From Vibrio gazogenes (GTDB lineage Bacteria > Pseudomonadota > Gammaproteobacteria > Enterobacterales > Vibrionaceae): 64,000 bases of DNA. The position numbers and the translations under genes are program-made. Location: assembly GCF_023920225.1 (NCBI RefSeq), contig NZ_CP092587.1, positions 248,001 to 312,000 on the forward strand. The letters are read 5' to 3'. Below, piece by piece: positions 9,899-21,264 of this stretch (positions are counted from its first letter, which is position 1; each line of letters starts with the position of its first letter). Below the pieces are notes generated by a model that made no database searches, was not told the origin of the DNA, and worked only from the letters and a program-made list of their open reading frames with translations.

Positions 9899-10240
9899 TT
9901 AAACATTCGACCTGTATCGCTGAAACGGAATCACATCAGCAGGGCTTGGGGTGTCGTCTGCTGAGTTACTGGTTAATGCATTCTGGAATTTTACCATCTG
10001 AGTACTTAACTCTCTCATCAGTTTTACATTCGCATGATCCGCATTTTTACAGGAGCGCACGACTCTATCGATGTGGCTTTGCTGAGCCCAGAGTCGGTCT
10101 TGCATTTTTCGCGACGATGAGAGAATCATCTCTTCACAGATATCTCGTTTGAGCATCGCGAATGCTTCCGGATTGTGTTTAGCCAGTGCTACCAGCTCAT
10201 CAAATGGGGGGAGCTCGGTATAAAAACTTGGTGCGGCCAT
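9899..10240 (-). CDS. DUF3135-like small protein
   Basis: This 113-residue soluble protein begins MAAPSFYTELPPFDELVALAKHNPE. The PPFDELVALAKHNPEAF start followed by a basic helical region resembles the DUF3135 family of small gammaproteobacterial proteins. The start at 10240 is preferred over an in-frame ATG 14 codons upstream (10282) because GAGGTGAT sits at the right distance before it. The C-terminus is low-complexity (Ser/Asp/Pro, then PFQRYRSNV). The function is unknown. It lies between the hypothetical gene at 9395 and the regulator at 10373. Confidence 0.6.
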   Translation of the reverse strand: MAAPSFYTELPPFDELVALAKHNPEAFAMLKRDICEEMILSSSRKMQDRLWAQQSHIDRVVRSCKNADHANVKLMRELSTQMVKFQNALTSNSADDTPSPADVIPFQRYRSNV

Positions 10241-10372
10241 ATATATCACCTCAGTTTCTTTGTATGCCAACCTATGACTCAAATTAAGTGCGTTTAATTT
10301 GAATACTACTCAATGATAAACCAAATTTGAACAAATTGTGAACTTAATGTGAGAAGTTCTAACAAATGGACG

Positions 10373-10993
10373 CTAACTGAGTTTTTTGATGATATAGCTG
10401 CAACGACGATGTCCGGAGACAATATGTTCTTGGCGTTCGATAGTACATAATCCTTCAAGCAGCGACTGAAAGATGTGTAATTCAGATTGGCAAAAGCTTT
10501 GGCATCGCGTTGCTGCTTTACATATCGGGCAGTGGTTCTCGATGAGACGGTAGCCGTCCGATAGCGTTTCCAGCTTAACCATATAGCCTTCTCTCTCTCG
10601 TAAGGTCACGAGCTTCTCAAGCTTTTCTTCCAAGGTCGAACAGGTCTGAATTTCAGCACTGTATTGTGACAATGTCTGCGTTTCTCTGGTTGCAACGATT
10701 TTAGCGATACCTTCTGAGCCGTATACCTGCTCTATTGCATCAATCACCTGAAGTGTGAGTTCGCCATGACGGTCGGCAAAGTAAGCGTGTCCATCTTCTG
10801 TCAGTGTCCAGTGGCGAGTGGGGCGACCCACCTTGACTTTCACATCATAAAAGCGGACTAACCCATCCTCTTCAAGTGACTGAAGATGTTGACGGGCTCC
10901 CATCGTTGTGATCTCGAAGCGATCAGCAAGTCGTTTCGCTGTGACAGCGCCTTCTTGCTTAAGCGTATGCAATATCTTGTCGGCTGTTTTCAT
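10373..10993 (-). CDS. Predicted Fe-S cluster-containing winged-helix regulator (SufR-like)
   Basis: This 206-residue protein is a predicted transcription regulator. Residues 1-70 form a winged helix (DKILHTLKQEGAVTAKRLADRFEITTMGARQHLQSLEEDG is the helix-turn-helix region; VGRPTRHW is the wing). The C-terminal part has six cysteines (155, 158, 164, 168, 183, 198) in the pattern ENHCPIC..C...C....C....RRCSY, similar to the cluster-binding region of SufR-type repressors. It may therefore sense iron-sulfur status or redox state, which is inference from the motif. It is transcribed away from groESL, 246 bp from groES. Its targets are not apparent from the context. Confidence 0.75.
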   Translation of the reverse strand: MKTADKILHTLKQEGAVTAKRLADRFEITTMGARQHLQSLEEDGLVRFYDVKVKVGRPTRHWTLTEDGHAYFADRHGELTLQVIDAIEQVYGSEGIAKIVATRETQTLSQYSAEIQTCSTLEEKLEKLVTLREREGYMVKLETLSDGYRLIENHCPICKAATRCQSFCQSELHIFQSLLEGLCTIERQEHIVSGHRRCSYIIKKLS

Positions 10994-11142
10994 TGGTGTC
11001 CTCTTTGCTCCGCCTATTATTCAGACTTCAGTTAATAAAGTAAACAATTGACTATTGGCTGAAGATGAGAAGCTGTCGGAGAGAAAAACTCGGGAATGAT
11101 TATTATTTTGTTATATAGATCACGTTTTTTTGCTTGTTCACC

Positions 11143-11171
11143 CTTGGGATATTTACTTTTCTCCCCCACAT
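11143..11171 (+). promoter_or_regulatory. Sigma-32-like heat-shock promoter of groESL
   Basis: CTTGGGA (11143-11149), a 14-base spacer and CCCCACAT (11164-11171) match the sigma-32 consensus CTTGAAA-N14-CCCCATNT well. The site lies about 70 bp before the groES start. No CIRCE palindrome was seen, in line with sigma-32 rather than HrcA control. Confidence 0.65.
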
Positions 11172-11239
11172 AAGAAAGCACAAGCTGGTAAACAGCGTTT
11201 TCATAAACAACACAAATAATTAATCAGGAGAGACGACCG

Positions 11240-11530
11240 ATGAATATTCGTCCATTACATGACCGAGTTATCGTTGAACGCCAAGAAGTTGAATCCAAGT
11301 CTGCTGGTGGGATCGTTTTAACTGGTTCTGCGGCGGAAAAATCAACACGTGGGAAAGTGCTTGCTGTCGGCAACGGCCGAGTACTTGAAAATGGGACTGT
11401 TCAGCCGCTGGACGTCAAAGTTGGTGATACTGTTATTTTTGCTGAAGGTTACGGCACCAAGTCGGAAAAGATCGATGGCAAAGAAGTATTGATCCTTGCT
11501 GAAAATGACATTCTAGCGATTGTCGAATAA
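11240..11530 (+). CDS. groES: Co-chaperonin GroES
   Basis: GroES is the 10-kDa heptameric lid of the GroEL chaperonin. The 96-residue product starts [16 protein letters not shown] and contains the mobile loop [18 protein letters not shown], which contacts GroEL, and the roof segment around [16 protein letters not shown]. Start ATG 11240 has CAGGAGAGACGACCG upstream. groEL follows 75 bp downstream, giving the usual groESL operon under the heat-shock promoter upstream. Confidence 0.98.
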   Translation: MNIRPLHDRVIVERQEVESKSAGGIVLTGSAAEKSTRGKVLAVGNGRVLENGTVQPLDVKVGDTVIFAEGYGTKSEKIDGKEVLILAENDILAIVE

Positions 11531-11602
11531 AAGTAGGCGTTGAGTAATTTTTGCTCTTATTCAAAACAATTGACGAAAACCGAATTAAGAAATAGGGAAT
11601 AA

Positions 11603-13246
<1,644 letters not shown>

Positions 13247-13272
13247 TTTATTCATCATCTAAGCATGATCTG

Positions 13273-13302
13273 AAAAGGGTGAGGTTTCCTCACCCTTTTT
13301 TC
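13273..13302 (+). terminator. Intrinsic terminator after groEL
   Basis: A perfect stem AAAAGGGTGAGG / CCTCACCCTTTT with loop TTT runs into a T tract. This is a textbook rho-independent terminator closing groESL. Confidence 0.93.
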
Positions 13303-13357
13303 ATTTTATCGGTAGCTGGTATAGGATGTTGATCTTCTTTCTGACGATGGTGTGGCT

Positions 13358-14821
13358 ATGTTAATTCAAGGATTAAGTTATGCGAATGCGACGGAACAGC
13401 TGAATATTTCCCACTGGGAACTTCAGCCTTCACAGCATTGGGGAGTATTTATTGCGCATGCGCAGAGTAGTGAACTTTTAGTTCGCCTTTTTTCCGGTAC
13501 GCTGACAGCAAGTGAGCAGGCAATTGAAGGCAAACCTGCAAGCGTTGGCTTAGTGTCTCTGTCGGAGCAGCAGCGGTTACTGGATGATGAAATCGCTAAA
13601 GATGAAACTGATTTTCAGGACCATATCGATTATGGCTCTACGGTCGAGATGCTGTTACGGGACGCCGGATGCACCGAAGATGAATTTGCATATTTGCTTG
13701 AACTGACCGATTTGAACCATTTGAGGGCTCGGGGATTCCGCCAGTTATCAACCGGTGAAACACGACGTTTAATGCTGGCTCGGGCATTAGCGGGAAAACC
13801 GGAACTACTTATCTTGCATGAGCCTTATTCGGGGTTAGATGTAGCGCATCGTCGTCAGCTAACCGACTGTCTGAATCAACTGGCTGGTGAAATGCAATTG
13901 GTTGTGATTACTTCAAGAGAAGATGAACTCCCCGAATGTCTCACCCATATTGCCTTGTTTGATGACAAGCAGTTGACTCAGACCATGACGATTGAGCAAT
14001 GGCGCGAGCATCCGATTTTAGAACAGTTGGCGGCGTTGACAGAGAACAAGCAGGAAGCATGGCTGGCACTGAGCCGACAATATGAGCCAGACACTACGAT
14101 GGCGAACCCGAGAGTGGTGATGAATCAAGTTAAGGTTGAGTATACGGATGGTCTGATTTTTCAGGATCTGTCGTGGCAGATTCAAGCGAACCAACATTGG
14201 CAGATTCGTGGTCCGAACGGATGTGGTAAAAGCACCTTGCTCGGTCTGATTTTGGGTGATCATCCTCAGTGTTACTGTAACGATATTACCGTGCTGGGGA
14301 TGCGTCGCGGTAGTGGTGAAAGTATCTGGGATATTAAGCGCCACATCGGTGTGGTTTCTTCAGCGCTTCATCTGCAATACCGGGTGAACTGTTCTGTTTT
14401 GGATGTGTTGCTATCGGGGTTCTTTGACTCGATCGGTCTTTATGAAAAACCGTCAGCGAAGCAGGTGCAGATGGCCCGACATTGGTTAGATGTGTTGGAA
14501 ATGAGTCATTATGAAAAGCACACATTCAAGCAACTGGATTATGGACAGCAGCGATTACTGTTAATCGTGCGAGCGTTAATCAAACAGCCTGTTTTACTGA
14601 TTCTCGATGAACCCTATCAAGGGTTGGACTACTTGAACCGCCGTTTGGTGATGATTGTGCTTAACCGTCTGGCTGAATTGAATATGACGCAGTTATTGTA
14701 TGTCTCGCACTATGAGGAAGATCGACTCTCTGCAATTCGTAATTATGTGGATTTTGTTACAGCGCCAGAGGGGGGATACCGAGTCTGTATCTCGGAGGGG
14801 GCGGAACCGTCCTCCGGATAA
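13358..14821 (+). CDS. modF: ModF-like double ABC ATPase (no membrane domain)
   Basis: This 487-residue cytoplasmic protein has two ABC ATPase halves, matching ModF (PhrA) of E. coli, a protein next to molybdate transport genes whose role is poorly defined. The second half is complete: Walker A GPNGCGKST, the ModF-typical stretch GMRRGSGESIWDIKRHIG, and Walker B LLILDEPYQGLD followed by a switch histidine (VSHYEED). The first half keeps a signature-like LSTGETRR and a Walker B-like LLILHEPYSGLD, but where Walker A should be (WGVFIAHAQSSELLVRLFSG) there is no GKS/T, so it probably cannot hydrolyse ATP normally. ATG 13358 is used; a GTG two codons upstream is possible. No modABC genes are nearby. 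Confidence 0.8.
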   Translation: MLIQGLSYANATEQLNISHWELQPSQHWGVFIAHAQSSELLVRLFSGTLTASEQAIEGKPASVGLVSLSEQQRLLDDEIAKDETDFQDHIDYGSTVEMLLRDAGCTEDEFAYLLELTDLNHLRARGFRQLSTGETRRLMLARALAGKPELLILHEPYSGLDVAHRRQLTDCLNQLAGEMQLVVITSREDELPECLTHIALFDDKQLTQTMTIEQWREHPILEQLAALTENKQEAWLALSRQYEPDTTMANPRVVMNQVKVEYTDGLIFQDLSWQIQANQHWQIRGPNGCGKSTLLGLILGDHPQCYCNDITVLGMRRGSGESIWDIKRHIGVVSSALHLQYRVNCSVLDVLLSGFFDSIGLYEKPSAKQVQMARHWLDVLEMSHYEKHTFKQLDYGQQRLLLIVRALIKQPVLLILDEPYQGLDYLNRRLVMIVLNRLAELNMTQLLYVSHYEEDRLSAIRNYVDFVTAPEGGYRVCISEGAEPSSG

Positions 14822-14843
14822 CATCTTATTGCCAATGTTCAGG

Positions 14844-15866
14844 CTATTCTAAATGGAGGTCCAGTGGGGTTTTGCTGCTGCGGCCGCCAATTTCCCGGGT
14901 CAGTCTGGGGACGAGATAACCGGATACTTGCTCAATCACACCTGCCATAATTGTTTTTGCATCCTGATCAGAAACAAAGAAATGTGCGGCCCCCTGAACC
15001 TTATCCAGAACATGCAGATAGTAGGGTAGAATGCCCGCCTGAAACAGCGCTTCACTCAGTTCAACCTGGGCTGCAACCGAGTCATTGATCCCCTTTAGCA
15101 GAACCGCCTGATTGAGCAAAGTGACACCGGCCTGACGCAGAGACGTCATCGCCTGACTGAGCGATGTATTGATTTCATGGGCATGATTGATATGAGAGAC
15201 AAAAACCACATTCAAACGGGTTTGAGCGAGTAGCTCAGTCAATGCCGGGGTGATTCGTTCCGGGATCACAACCGGCAAACGAGAATGAAACCGCAATGTC
15301 TGAATATGTGGAATCAAAGCAATCTGTTCGATCAACCAACTGAGTTCATGGTCTTTTGCCATAAGCGGGTCGCCCCCGGAAAGAATCACTTCATTCAATT
15401 CAGCGTGTTGTGCGATGTAATCTAAGTTTTCTTGCCAGACCGTTTTATTGCCTTTGTTGTCCTGATAGGGAAAATGGCGGCGAAAACAGTAGCGACAGTT
15501 GATGGCACATGCGCCTTTTAAAATCAGCAATACCCGATTCTGATATTTGTGTAATAGCCCCGGGTGTTGATTGTTCTGTTCTGCTAGTGGATCCGTTGAA
15601 AATCCAGGTAGAACATCGAATTCCTGACTGAGGGGCAGCACTTGACGTAACAGCGGATCAAACGGATTCCCCTTTTCCATTCGCTCGACAAAACTAAGCG
15701 GTACCCGCTGTGCAAAAAGCTTCCTAGCTTTAAATCCTTGCATCCAAGGTGTTGGATCAATTTCTAGATATCTGAGCAGTTGCTCTGGATCTGAGATCGC
15801 ATTCGCAAGTTGTTTGAGCCAGTTTTGCTCAACAGATTCAATTTTTCGGGTTATTATGTGCGGCAT
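14844..15866 (-). CDS. epmB: EF-P--(R)-beta-lysine lysine 2,3-aminomutase-type enzyme EpmB
   Basis: EpmB is a radical-SAM, PLP-dependent aminomutase that makes (R)-beta-lysine for modification of elongation factor P. The start used is ATG 15866 (MPHIITRKIESVEQNW, 340 residues); an in-frame start 35 codons upstream would overlap the divergent efp and has no family support. The radical-SAM cluster cysteines are C120, C124 and C127 (GACAINCRYCFRRH). The conserved LSGGDPL segment follows, and the PLP-lysine region lies near the C-terminus. It is divergent from efp by only 34 bp. With epmA at 20.1 kb the whole EF-P modification pathway is present. Confidence 0.95.
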   Translation of the reverse strand: MPHIITRKIESVEQNWLKQLANAISDPEQLLRYLEIDPTPWMQGFKARKLFAQRVPLSFVERMEKGNPFDPLLRQVLPLSQEFDVLPGFSTDPLAEQNNQHPGLLHKYQNRVLLILKGACAINCRYCFRRHFPYQDNKGNKTVWQENLDYIAQHAELNEVILSGGDPLMAKDHELSWLIEQIALIPHIQTLRFHSRLPVVIPERITPALTELLAQTRLNVVFVSHINHAHEINTSLSQAMTSLRQAGVTLLNQAVLLKGINDSVAAQVELSEALFQAGILPYYLHVLDKVQGAAHFFVSDQDAKTIMAGVIEQVSGYLVPRLTREIGGRSSKTPLDLHLE

Positions 15867-15900
15867 TGAATTTAACTCGAAGTATAAGTAAGAGGAAATA

Positions 15901-16467
15901 ATGGCTACTGTTAGCACGAATGAGTTTAAAGGCGGTCTGAAGATTATGATCGATAACGAGCCTTGTGTCATTCTCGAAAACGAGTATGTAAAACCAGGTA
16001 AAGGTCAGGCATTCAATCGCGTTAAAATCCGTAAATTGCTTTCCGGCAAAGTGTTGGAAAAAACCTTTAAGTCCGGAGATTCTGCAGAAGTCGCAGATGT
16101 CATGGATATCGATCTGGATTATCTCTATTCCGATGGCGAATTCTATCACTTTATGAATAGCGAAACATTCGAACAAATTGCTGCTGATGCAAAAGCTATC
16201 GGTGACAATGCGAAATGGTTAGTTGAAAATAATGCATGTATGCTGACGCTGTGGAATGGCAACCCTATCGCTGTTGCGCCACCTAACTTTGTTGAGCTGG
16301 AAGTGACTGAGACTGATCCGGGCCTAAAAGGTGACACTCAAGGAACAGGCGGTAAACCCGCAACACTATCGACCGGTGCGGTTGTTCGTGTGCCTCTGTT
16401 TATTCAGATTGGTGAAGTGATCAAAGTAGACACTCGTACCGCTGAATATGTGAGCCGCGTAAAATAA
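15901..16467 (+). CDS. efp: Translation elongation factor P
   Basis: EF-P binds the ribosome next to the P site and rescues stalling at consecutive prolines. The 188-residue protein has the KOW-like N-terminal domain followed by two OB-fold domains. Lys34 in the loop [10 protein letters not shown] is the residue expected to receive beta-lysine from EpmA/EpmB, so this is the bacterial beta-lysylated type rather than the arginine (rhamnosylated) type. ATG 15901 has AAGAGGAAATA just upstream. A strong hairpin terminator follows, shared with the converging frdD. Confidence 0.97.
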   Translation: MATVSTNEFKGGLKIMIDNEPCVILENEYVKPGKGQAFNRVKIRKLLSGKVLEKTFKSGDSAEVADVMDIDLDYLYSDGEFYHFMNSETFEQIAADAKAIGDNAKWLVENNACMLTLWNGNPIAVAPPNFVELEVTETDPGLKGDTQGTGGKPATLSTGAVVRVPLFIQIGEVIKVDTRTAEYVSRVK

Positions 16468-16519
16468 ACGGGCGTTAGCATGAGGTTGCGATGAGCTTCA
16501 GCTTCATGTGGGTTTAAAT

Positions 16520-16552
16520 AAAAAAAGGGCTGCCGAATCGGCAGCCCTTTTT
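16520..16552. terminator. Bidirectional terminator between efp and frdD
   Basis: AAAAAAGGGCTGCC - GAATC - GGCAGCCCTTTTT has A and T tracts on both sides and lies between converging genes, so it should stop transcription from both directions. Confidence 0.92.
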
Positions 16553-16571
16553 GATCGCACGTGAGTATCGT

Positions 16572-16934
16572 TTAAATCATAAAAATGAATACGATAGCGA
16601 GCGCGGAAATGATCGCTGCAATGCCATAACAGGCGACTTTACCCATCACACCGGTATGGATTTTCAGGTCATGCATGCCGTGATGAACACGGTGCATTGC
16701 GTGCCATATCGGGAGTGCAATGGTTGCAATCACAAACAGTGCACCAATGATATTGGTCGCAAAGTCTGCAACACGGTCATAGCTTAGGGCATCTGCATCA
16801 AGCATGCCCATCGGCCCCATGATCCCCAGTACAAAAATTGTGATTGGGGTAATCATGGCAAACCATGTGCCACCGGCACCAAACAGGCTCCACCAGATTG
16901 GTTCTTCTGAACGTTTTGGATTTTGGTTAATCAC
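16572..16934 (-). CDS. frdD: Fumarate reductase membrane anchor subunit D
   Basis: FrdD, with FrdC, anchors fumarate reductase in the inner membrane and forms the quinol site. The 120-residue protein has three hydrophobic helices (starting at about 20, 60 and 98) and a conserved HRVHHGMHD segment. It begins at GTG 16934 ([22 protein letters not shown]). It is the last gene of frdABCD, 10 bp after frdC, and ends at the terminator shared with efp. Confidence 0.95.
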   Translation of the reverse strand: MINQNPKRSEEPIWWSLFGAGGTWFAMITPITIFVLGIMGPMGMLDADALSYDRVADFATNIIGALFVIATIALPIWHAMHRVHHGMHDLKIHTGVMGKVACYGIAAIISALAIVFIFMI

Positions 16935-16944
16935 ATGAGCCTCC

Positions 16945-17328
16945 TTAAACGATGATGAGCACGAAAACAGAAATCACGGCAACAGCAACCCATTGGCTCA
17001 GTACGATAATTTTCTTATCGATTAACTTGCCTTTCAGTCGCATCGGTACCACTTGCGGCATCATGCCAAAGAAGGTATAGGCATGAAACAAACTGGCGAT
17101 CAGCGCAATGACATTGATGATGATGACCACTGGATTCGCCATAAAGTTCAGCCATGATTGCCATGCTTCCGGCCCCTTCACCAGACATCCCAGACCGACA
17201 GTGAGGAAGAGGGTAAACACGATTAACGGCAGGACCGTCGCTTCACGAACCATATAGAAGCGATAGAACGGATTGCTTTTCCACCACGTCCGTTTCACTT
17301 CTCTTATATAGGGCTTACGATTACTCAT
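16945..17328 (-). CDS. frdC: Fumarate reductase membrane anchor subunit C
   Basis: FrdC is a 127-residue membrane subunit of fumarate reductase with three transmembrane helices (about 30-50, 65-87 and 105-126). The cytoplasmic N-terminus [26 protein letters not shown] is typical of the family and precedes the menaquinol-binding region. The spacing to frdB is 5 bp, so the two are translationally close. The electron donor would be menaquinol made through the menA product at 5.3 kb. Confidence 0.95.
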   Translation of the reverse strand: MSNRKPYIREVKRTWWKSNPFYRFYMVREATVLPLIVFTLFLTVGLGCLVKGPEAWQSWLNFMANPVVIIINVIALIASLFHAYTFFGMMPQVVPMRLKGKLIDKKIIVLSQWVAVAVISVFVLIIV

Positions 17329-17333
17329 CTCTT

Positions 17334-18074
17334 TTATGCCTCCTGAGGTTTCAACATCGCGATGACAAAGTCCATGGATGATACCACTTTACCTTGGTTG
17401 ACCGCCGCTGCCGGATCGACATTCTTCGGACACACTTCAGAGCAGTAACCGACGAAGGTACAACCCCAGGCCCCATTTTCACCATTGATCAGTTTCATCC
17501 GCTCGGCCTGACCATGGTCACGGCTGTCGAGGTTATAACGATGTGCCAATGTCAGTGCGGCCGGACCGATAAATTCCGGATTGAGGCCGAACTGCGGACA
17601 GGCGGCATAACACAAACCACAGTTGATACAGCCGGCAAACTGTTTATATTTTGCCATTTGCTCTGGCGTTTGTAGGTTGGTACCGTCTTCCGGTTTACGA
17701 TCATTACCGATGATATAAGGTTTAATGGCTTCCAGACGTTCGATGAACGGTGTCATATCGACAATCAGATCTTTTTCAATCGGGAAGTTTGCCAATGGCT
17801 CGATCTTCACGCCGTTCGGGTAGTCACGCAGAAAACTTTTACAGGCGAGTTTCGGTACGCCGTTGACCATCACGCCACAAGAGCCACAAATCGCCATCCG
17901 ACAAGACCAACGATAGGAGAGGTCCTTGTCCAGATGATCTTTCACATATGAAATGGCGTCGAGGATCGACATGGTTTCATTGAAAGGGACTTCAAAGGAC
18001 TGTAAGTGAGGCTCAGCATCTTTTTCCGGGTCATAACGCAGAATGTCCACTTTTTGAATACGTTGGGTGACCAT
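17334..18074 (-). CDS. frdB: Fumarate reductase iron-sulfur subunit
   Basis: FrdB carries electrons from the quinol site to FAD in FrdA through three iron-sulfur clusters. The 246-residue protein has the [2Fe-2S] motif [16 protein letters not shown] with a further Cys, then two ferredoxin-like motifs ([12 protein letters not shown] and [11 protein letters not shown]) supplying the [4Fe-4S] and [3Fe-4S] clusters. It starts at ATG 18074, two bases after the frdA stop, which suggests coupled translation. It belongs to FRD rather than SDH because of the frdC/frdD neighbours and the gene order A-B-C-D. Confidence 0.97.
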   Translation of the reverse strand: MVTQRIQKVDILRYDPEKDAEPHLQSFEVPFNETMSILDAISYVKDHLDKDLSYRWSCRMAICGSCGVMVNGVPKLACKSFLRDYPNGVKIEPLANFPIEKDLIVDMTPFIERLEAIKPYIIGNDRKPEDGTNLQTPEQMAKYKQFAGCINCGLCYAACPQFGLNPEFIGPAALTLAHRYNLDSRDHGQAERMKLINGENGAWGCTFVGYCSEVCPKNVDPAAAVNQGKVVSSMDFVIAMLKPQEA

Positions 18075-18076
18075 GA

Positions 18077-19882
18077 TTATTTCTCCTCTGCGCGCTGTTT
18101 GGCTTCTTCGGCTGCGGCGGCTTGCTCAGCCGCGGCACCATAAAGACGAGCTTTCGGTTGTGACTTGGTGATGGTGACATCGCTGTAGTCAATCCGAGGC
18201 GCTGCATCTTTTTGATAGAATGCCAGAGAGTGTTTGAGGAAGTTGACATCGTCACGTTCGGTACAACCGTCATCAAGACGTTGGTGTGCACCACGGGACT
18301 CTTTACGGAGAATCGCTGAGTGAACCATTGCTTGGGCAACTTCCAGACTATGACCGATCTCAATCGCGTACAGTAGGTCAGTGTTAAAGACTTTGCCTTT
18401 GTCTTTGATGCTGATTTTCTTATAACGCTCTTTCAGTTCAGCCAGTTTATCAACGGTCTGTTGCATCAGGTCTTCCTGACGATAGATCCCACATCCGGCT
18501 TCCATGGCGTTGCCCATTTCAGTGCGGATATCGGCCCAGTTTTCATCACCTTCCTGATCCATCAGAGATTGAAGGTGTTGTTCAACCGCTTTGACCTGCG
18601 CTTCAATGGCTTGATCATTCCAGCCTTTGAATGTTTCAACTCGTTTGACGGCGTGTTCACCGGCAACACGACCAAATACAACCAATTCAGCCAGTGAGTT
18701 GGAGCCGAGACGGTTCGCGCCGTGCAGACCGACAGATGAACATTCACCGACAGCAAATAAGCCTTGGATCCGAGTTTCACATTGACCATTGGTTTCAATC
18801 CCACCCATGGTGTAGTGCACCGTCGGACGAATTGGGATTGGCTCTTTGACCGGATCGACGTTCACGTAAGCTTTTGCCAGCTCACAAATAAATGGCAGAC
18901 GCTCATGCAGGTATTCCTCGCCCAGATGACGCAGATCCAAATGGACGACATCGCCGAGTGGATGTGGGATGGTGTTGCCTTTTTGCTGTTCGTGCCAGAA
19001 AGCCTGAGAAACTTTGTCACGCGGACCGAGTTCCATATATTTGTTTTTCGGTTGGCCGACCGGTGTTTCCGGGCCCATACCGTAATCTTGCAGGTAACGG
19101 TAGCCGTTTTTATTGACGATAATACCGCCTTCACCCCGACACCCTTCGGTCATCAGGATCCCTGTACCGGGCAGACCTGTCGGATGGTACTGGACAAACT
19201 CCATATCGCGAAGTGGCACACCGTGACGATAGGCCATTCCCATACCATCACCGGTTACAATGCCACCATTGGTATTACATTGATAAACACGGCCTGCACC
19301 ACCAGTCGCCAGAACGACGGATTTTGCTTTAATCGTGACCAGTTCACCTTCTGCCATATGAATGGCAATCAAACCTTGCACCTGACCGTCGTCCACCAAC
19401 AGATCAACCACGAAGTATTCGTCAAAGCGTTTGATTTGTGGATATTTCATGGATGTTTGAAATAGGGTATGCAGCATATGAAAACCGGTTTTATCTGCGG
19501 CAAACCAAGTTCTCTCAACCTTCATGCCACCGAAACGGCGGACGTTGACTTCACCATTTTCTTTCCGGCTCCAGGGGCAGCCCCATTGCTCCATCTGGAT
19601 CATTTCCCGGGTTGAGTTTTCGACAAAATACTCCACGACATCCTGTTCACAAAGCCAGTCCCCACCACCGACAGTGTCGTTGAAATGGTTATCTAAGCTA
19701 TCCTCATCCTTGATAACTGCTGCGGAGCCTCCTTCTGCGGCAACCGTATGTGAACGCATAGGATATACTTTTGAAATCAGAGCCACCTGTAAATTAGGGT
19801 TGGCTTCTGCGGCAGCAATCGCAGTACGAAGACCAGCGCCACCAGCGCCGATGACCGCGATATCTGTGGTAAGTGTTTGCAC
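18077..19882 (-). CDS. frdA: Fumarate reductase flavoprotein subunit
   Basis: FrdA reduces fumarate to succinate as the terminal step of anaerobic respiration. The 601-residue protein has the N-terminal dinucleotide-binding motif ([17 protein letters not shown]), the histidine for covalent FAD in [13 protein letters not shown], and the substrate-binding [11 protein letters not shown] region. The C-terminal tail is long and Ala/Gln/Glu-rich. It leads the frdABCD operon on the minus strand. The 213-bp gap to the divergent epmA must hold promoters for both; I could not identify a convincing FNR box there. Confidence 0.97.
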   Translation of the reverse strand: MQTLTTDIAVIGAGGAGLRTAIAAAEANPNLQVALISKVYPMRSHTVAAEGGSAAVIKDEDSLDNHFNDTVGGGDWLCEQDVVEYFVENSTREMIQMEQWGCPWSRKENGEVNVRRFGGMKVERTWFAADKTGFHMLHTLFQTSMKYPQIKRFDEYFVVDLLVDDGQVQGLIAIHMAEGELVTIKAKSVVLATGGAGRVYQCNTNGGIVTGDGMGMAYRHGVPLRDMEFVQYHPTGLPGTGILMTEGCRGEGGIIVNKNGYRYLQDYGMGPETPVGQPKNKYMELGPRDKVSQAFWHEQQKGNTIPHPLGDVVHLDLRHLGEEYLHERLPFICELAKAYVNVDPVKEPIPIRPTVHYTMGGIETNGQCETRIQGLFAVGECSSVGLHGANRLGSNSLAELVVFGRVAGEHAVKRVETFKGWNDQAIEAQVKAVEQHLQSLMDQEGDENWADIRTEMGNAMEAGCGIYRQEDLMQQTVDKLAELKERYKKISIKDKGKVFNTDLLYAIEIGHSLEVAQAMVHSAILRKESRGAHQRLDDGCTERDDVNFLKHSLAFYQKDAAPRIDYSDVTITKSQPKARLYGAAAEQAAAAEEAKQRAEEK

Positions 19883-20095
19883 AGTTATCCTCCAGTGAGT
19901 GATTTGCGGGAATCCCGCTTATTATCTAAAAACATAGTGCTTTTAGGGTTTTTCTAGTCTAATTGAAGTCATATGCTGAAAAAATTGATTTCGTTAGGTT
20001 TTTAATCGAATATGATGCTTTATCATCGATATAATTACCCCATGTGTGATTGCTTTCACGTTTTAGATTTTATTGTGTAAGGAACCCAACTTTTC

Positions 20096-21073
20096 ATGCC
20101 GAGTCACCTATCTTGGAAACCAACGATTTCAATGTCTCACCTGCGAGAGCGTTCTCGATTTATGAATGCTATCCGGTGTTTTTTGACCGAAAGAGGTGTT
20201 TTGGAAGTGGAAACACCCTCAATGAGCCTTGCGACCGTCACTGATGTTCATTTACAAACCTTCAAAAGTCAGTTTTTCGGACCTGATTTTGCCTCCGGTC
20301 GAGCGGTGTATCTTATGACAAGTCCTGAGTTTCATATGAAACGTTTGCTTGCCGCAGGTTCCGGTTCGATTTTCCAGCTTTGTAAAGCATTCAGAAATGA
20401 AGAGAGCGGTCGCTATCACAATCCTGAATTTACTTTACTGGAATGGTATCGAGTCGACTTTGATCATCATCAGTTGATGGATGAAATGGATGATTTACTG
20501 CAAGGCATATTGATGTGTCCGTCTGCGCAGCGCATCACTTATCAGCAAGCTTTTTCCGAGCATGTCGGTGTCTGTCCTTTATCGTGCGAGATGGATGAAC
20601 TGCGAATGAAGGCTCAGCATTTTGGATTTGCTGATATTGCTGAACATGAGCAAGATCGGGATACGCTTTTGCAATTACTGTTTAGTATGGTGGTGGAACC
20701 GGCGATTGGTCAGACGGCTCCGGTATTTGTTTATGATTTCCCGGCCTCTCAGGCAGCGCTTGCGCGGGTGAGTGCTGATGATCATCGGGTCGCTGAGCGG
20801 TTTGAAGTTTATTTCAAAGGCATTGAATTAGCGAATGGTTTTCATGAACTCGATGATCCGCAAGAACAACTGCGCCGTTTTGAAGCTGACAATGAGAAAA
20901 GGCTGCAAATGGGGTTGGAACAACAGCCGATTGATTATCACCTGATTCAGGCGCTTGAAGCTGGTTTGCCCCATTGTGCCGGTGTTGCATTGGGGATTGA
21001 TCGGTTAGTGATGCTGGCTCTCGGACAGGCTCATATACAGGATGTGATCGCGTTTCCTTTTCCGAATGCTTAA
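20096..21073 (+). CDS. epmA: EF-P--lysine lysyltransferase EpmA (GenX/PoxA)
   Basis: EpmA is a shortened class II lysyl-tRNA synthetase paralogue that attaches (R)-beta-lysine to Lys34 of EF-P instead of to tRNA. At 325 residues it lacks the anticodon-binding domain, which separates it from LysS. Motif 2 is seen in [21 protein letters not shown] and motif 3 in [15 protein letters not shown] near the C-terminus. ATG 20096 has GTAAGGAACCCAACTTTTC upstream. Together with epmB and efp, all within 6 kb and flanking frdABCD, it makes a complete EF-P modification set. Confidence 0.95.
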   Translation: MPSHLSWKPTISMSHLRERSRFMNAIRCFLTERGVLEVETPSMSLATVTDVHLQTFKSQFFGPDFASGRAVYLMTSPEFHMKRLLAAGSGSIFQLCKAFRNEESGRYHNPEFTLLEWYRVDFDHHQLMDEMDDLLQGILMCPSAQRITYQQAFSEHVGVCPLSCEMDELRMKAQHFGFADIAEHEQDRDTLLQLLFSMVVEPAIGQTAPVFVYDFPASQAALARVSADDHRVAERFEVYFKGIELANGFHELDDPQEQLRRFEADNEKRLQMGLEQQPIDYHLIQALEAGLPHCAGVALGIDRLVMLALGQAHIQDVIAFPFPNA

Positions 21074-21092
21074 AGCGAGTTAAACGTGTAAG

Positions 21093-21124
21093 GACATCGT
21101 CAGCATCAAGGTGCTGATTATGTC
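21093..21124 (+). terminator. Hairpin after epmA
   Basis: GACAT-CG-TCAGCA and TGCTGA-TT-ATGTC pair around a six-base loop about 20 bp beyond the epmA stop. There is little T tract, so it may be a weak terminator or a processing stem. Confidence 0.35.
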
Positions 21125-21264
21125 GTTAAAGTCGATTTGCGTGAGTCATTCTTAGTGTGTAAAGTTTGCCGCTCTTTCGGTTTATGATGTGAATCACTCG
21201 CGTCTTCGGAATAACATCGTTATACTCCCAATCTGTTTTTGAACTGCAATATAAGAGACAGGAC

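Noticed and set aside
18764..19465. 233-codon plus-strand open frame antisense to frdA
   Set aside because: It lies wholly within frdA, which is fully supported by family motifs; the antisense frame has no recognisable domain or ribosome site.
19883..20095. FNR box in the frdA-epmA gap
   Set aside because: A TTGAT half-site is present but the second half does not follow at the right distance, so no operator is claimed.
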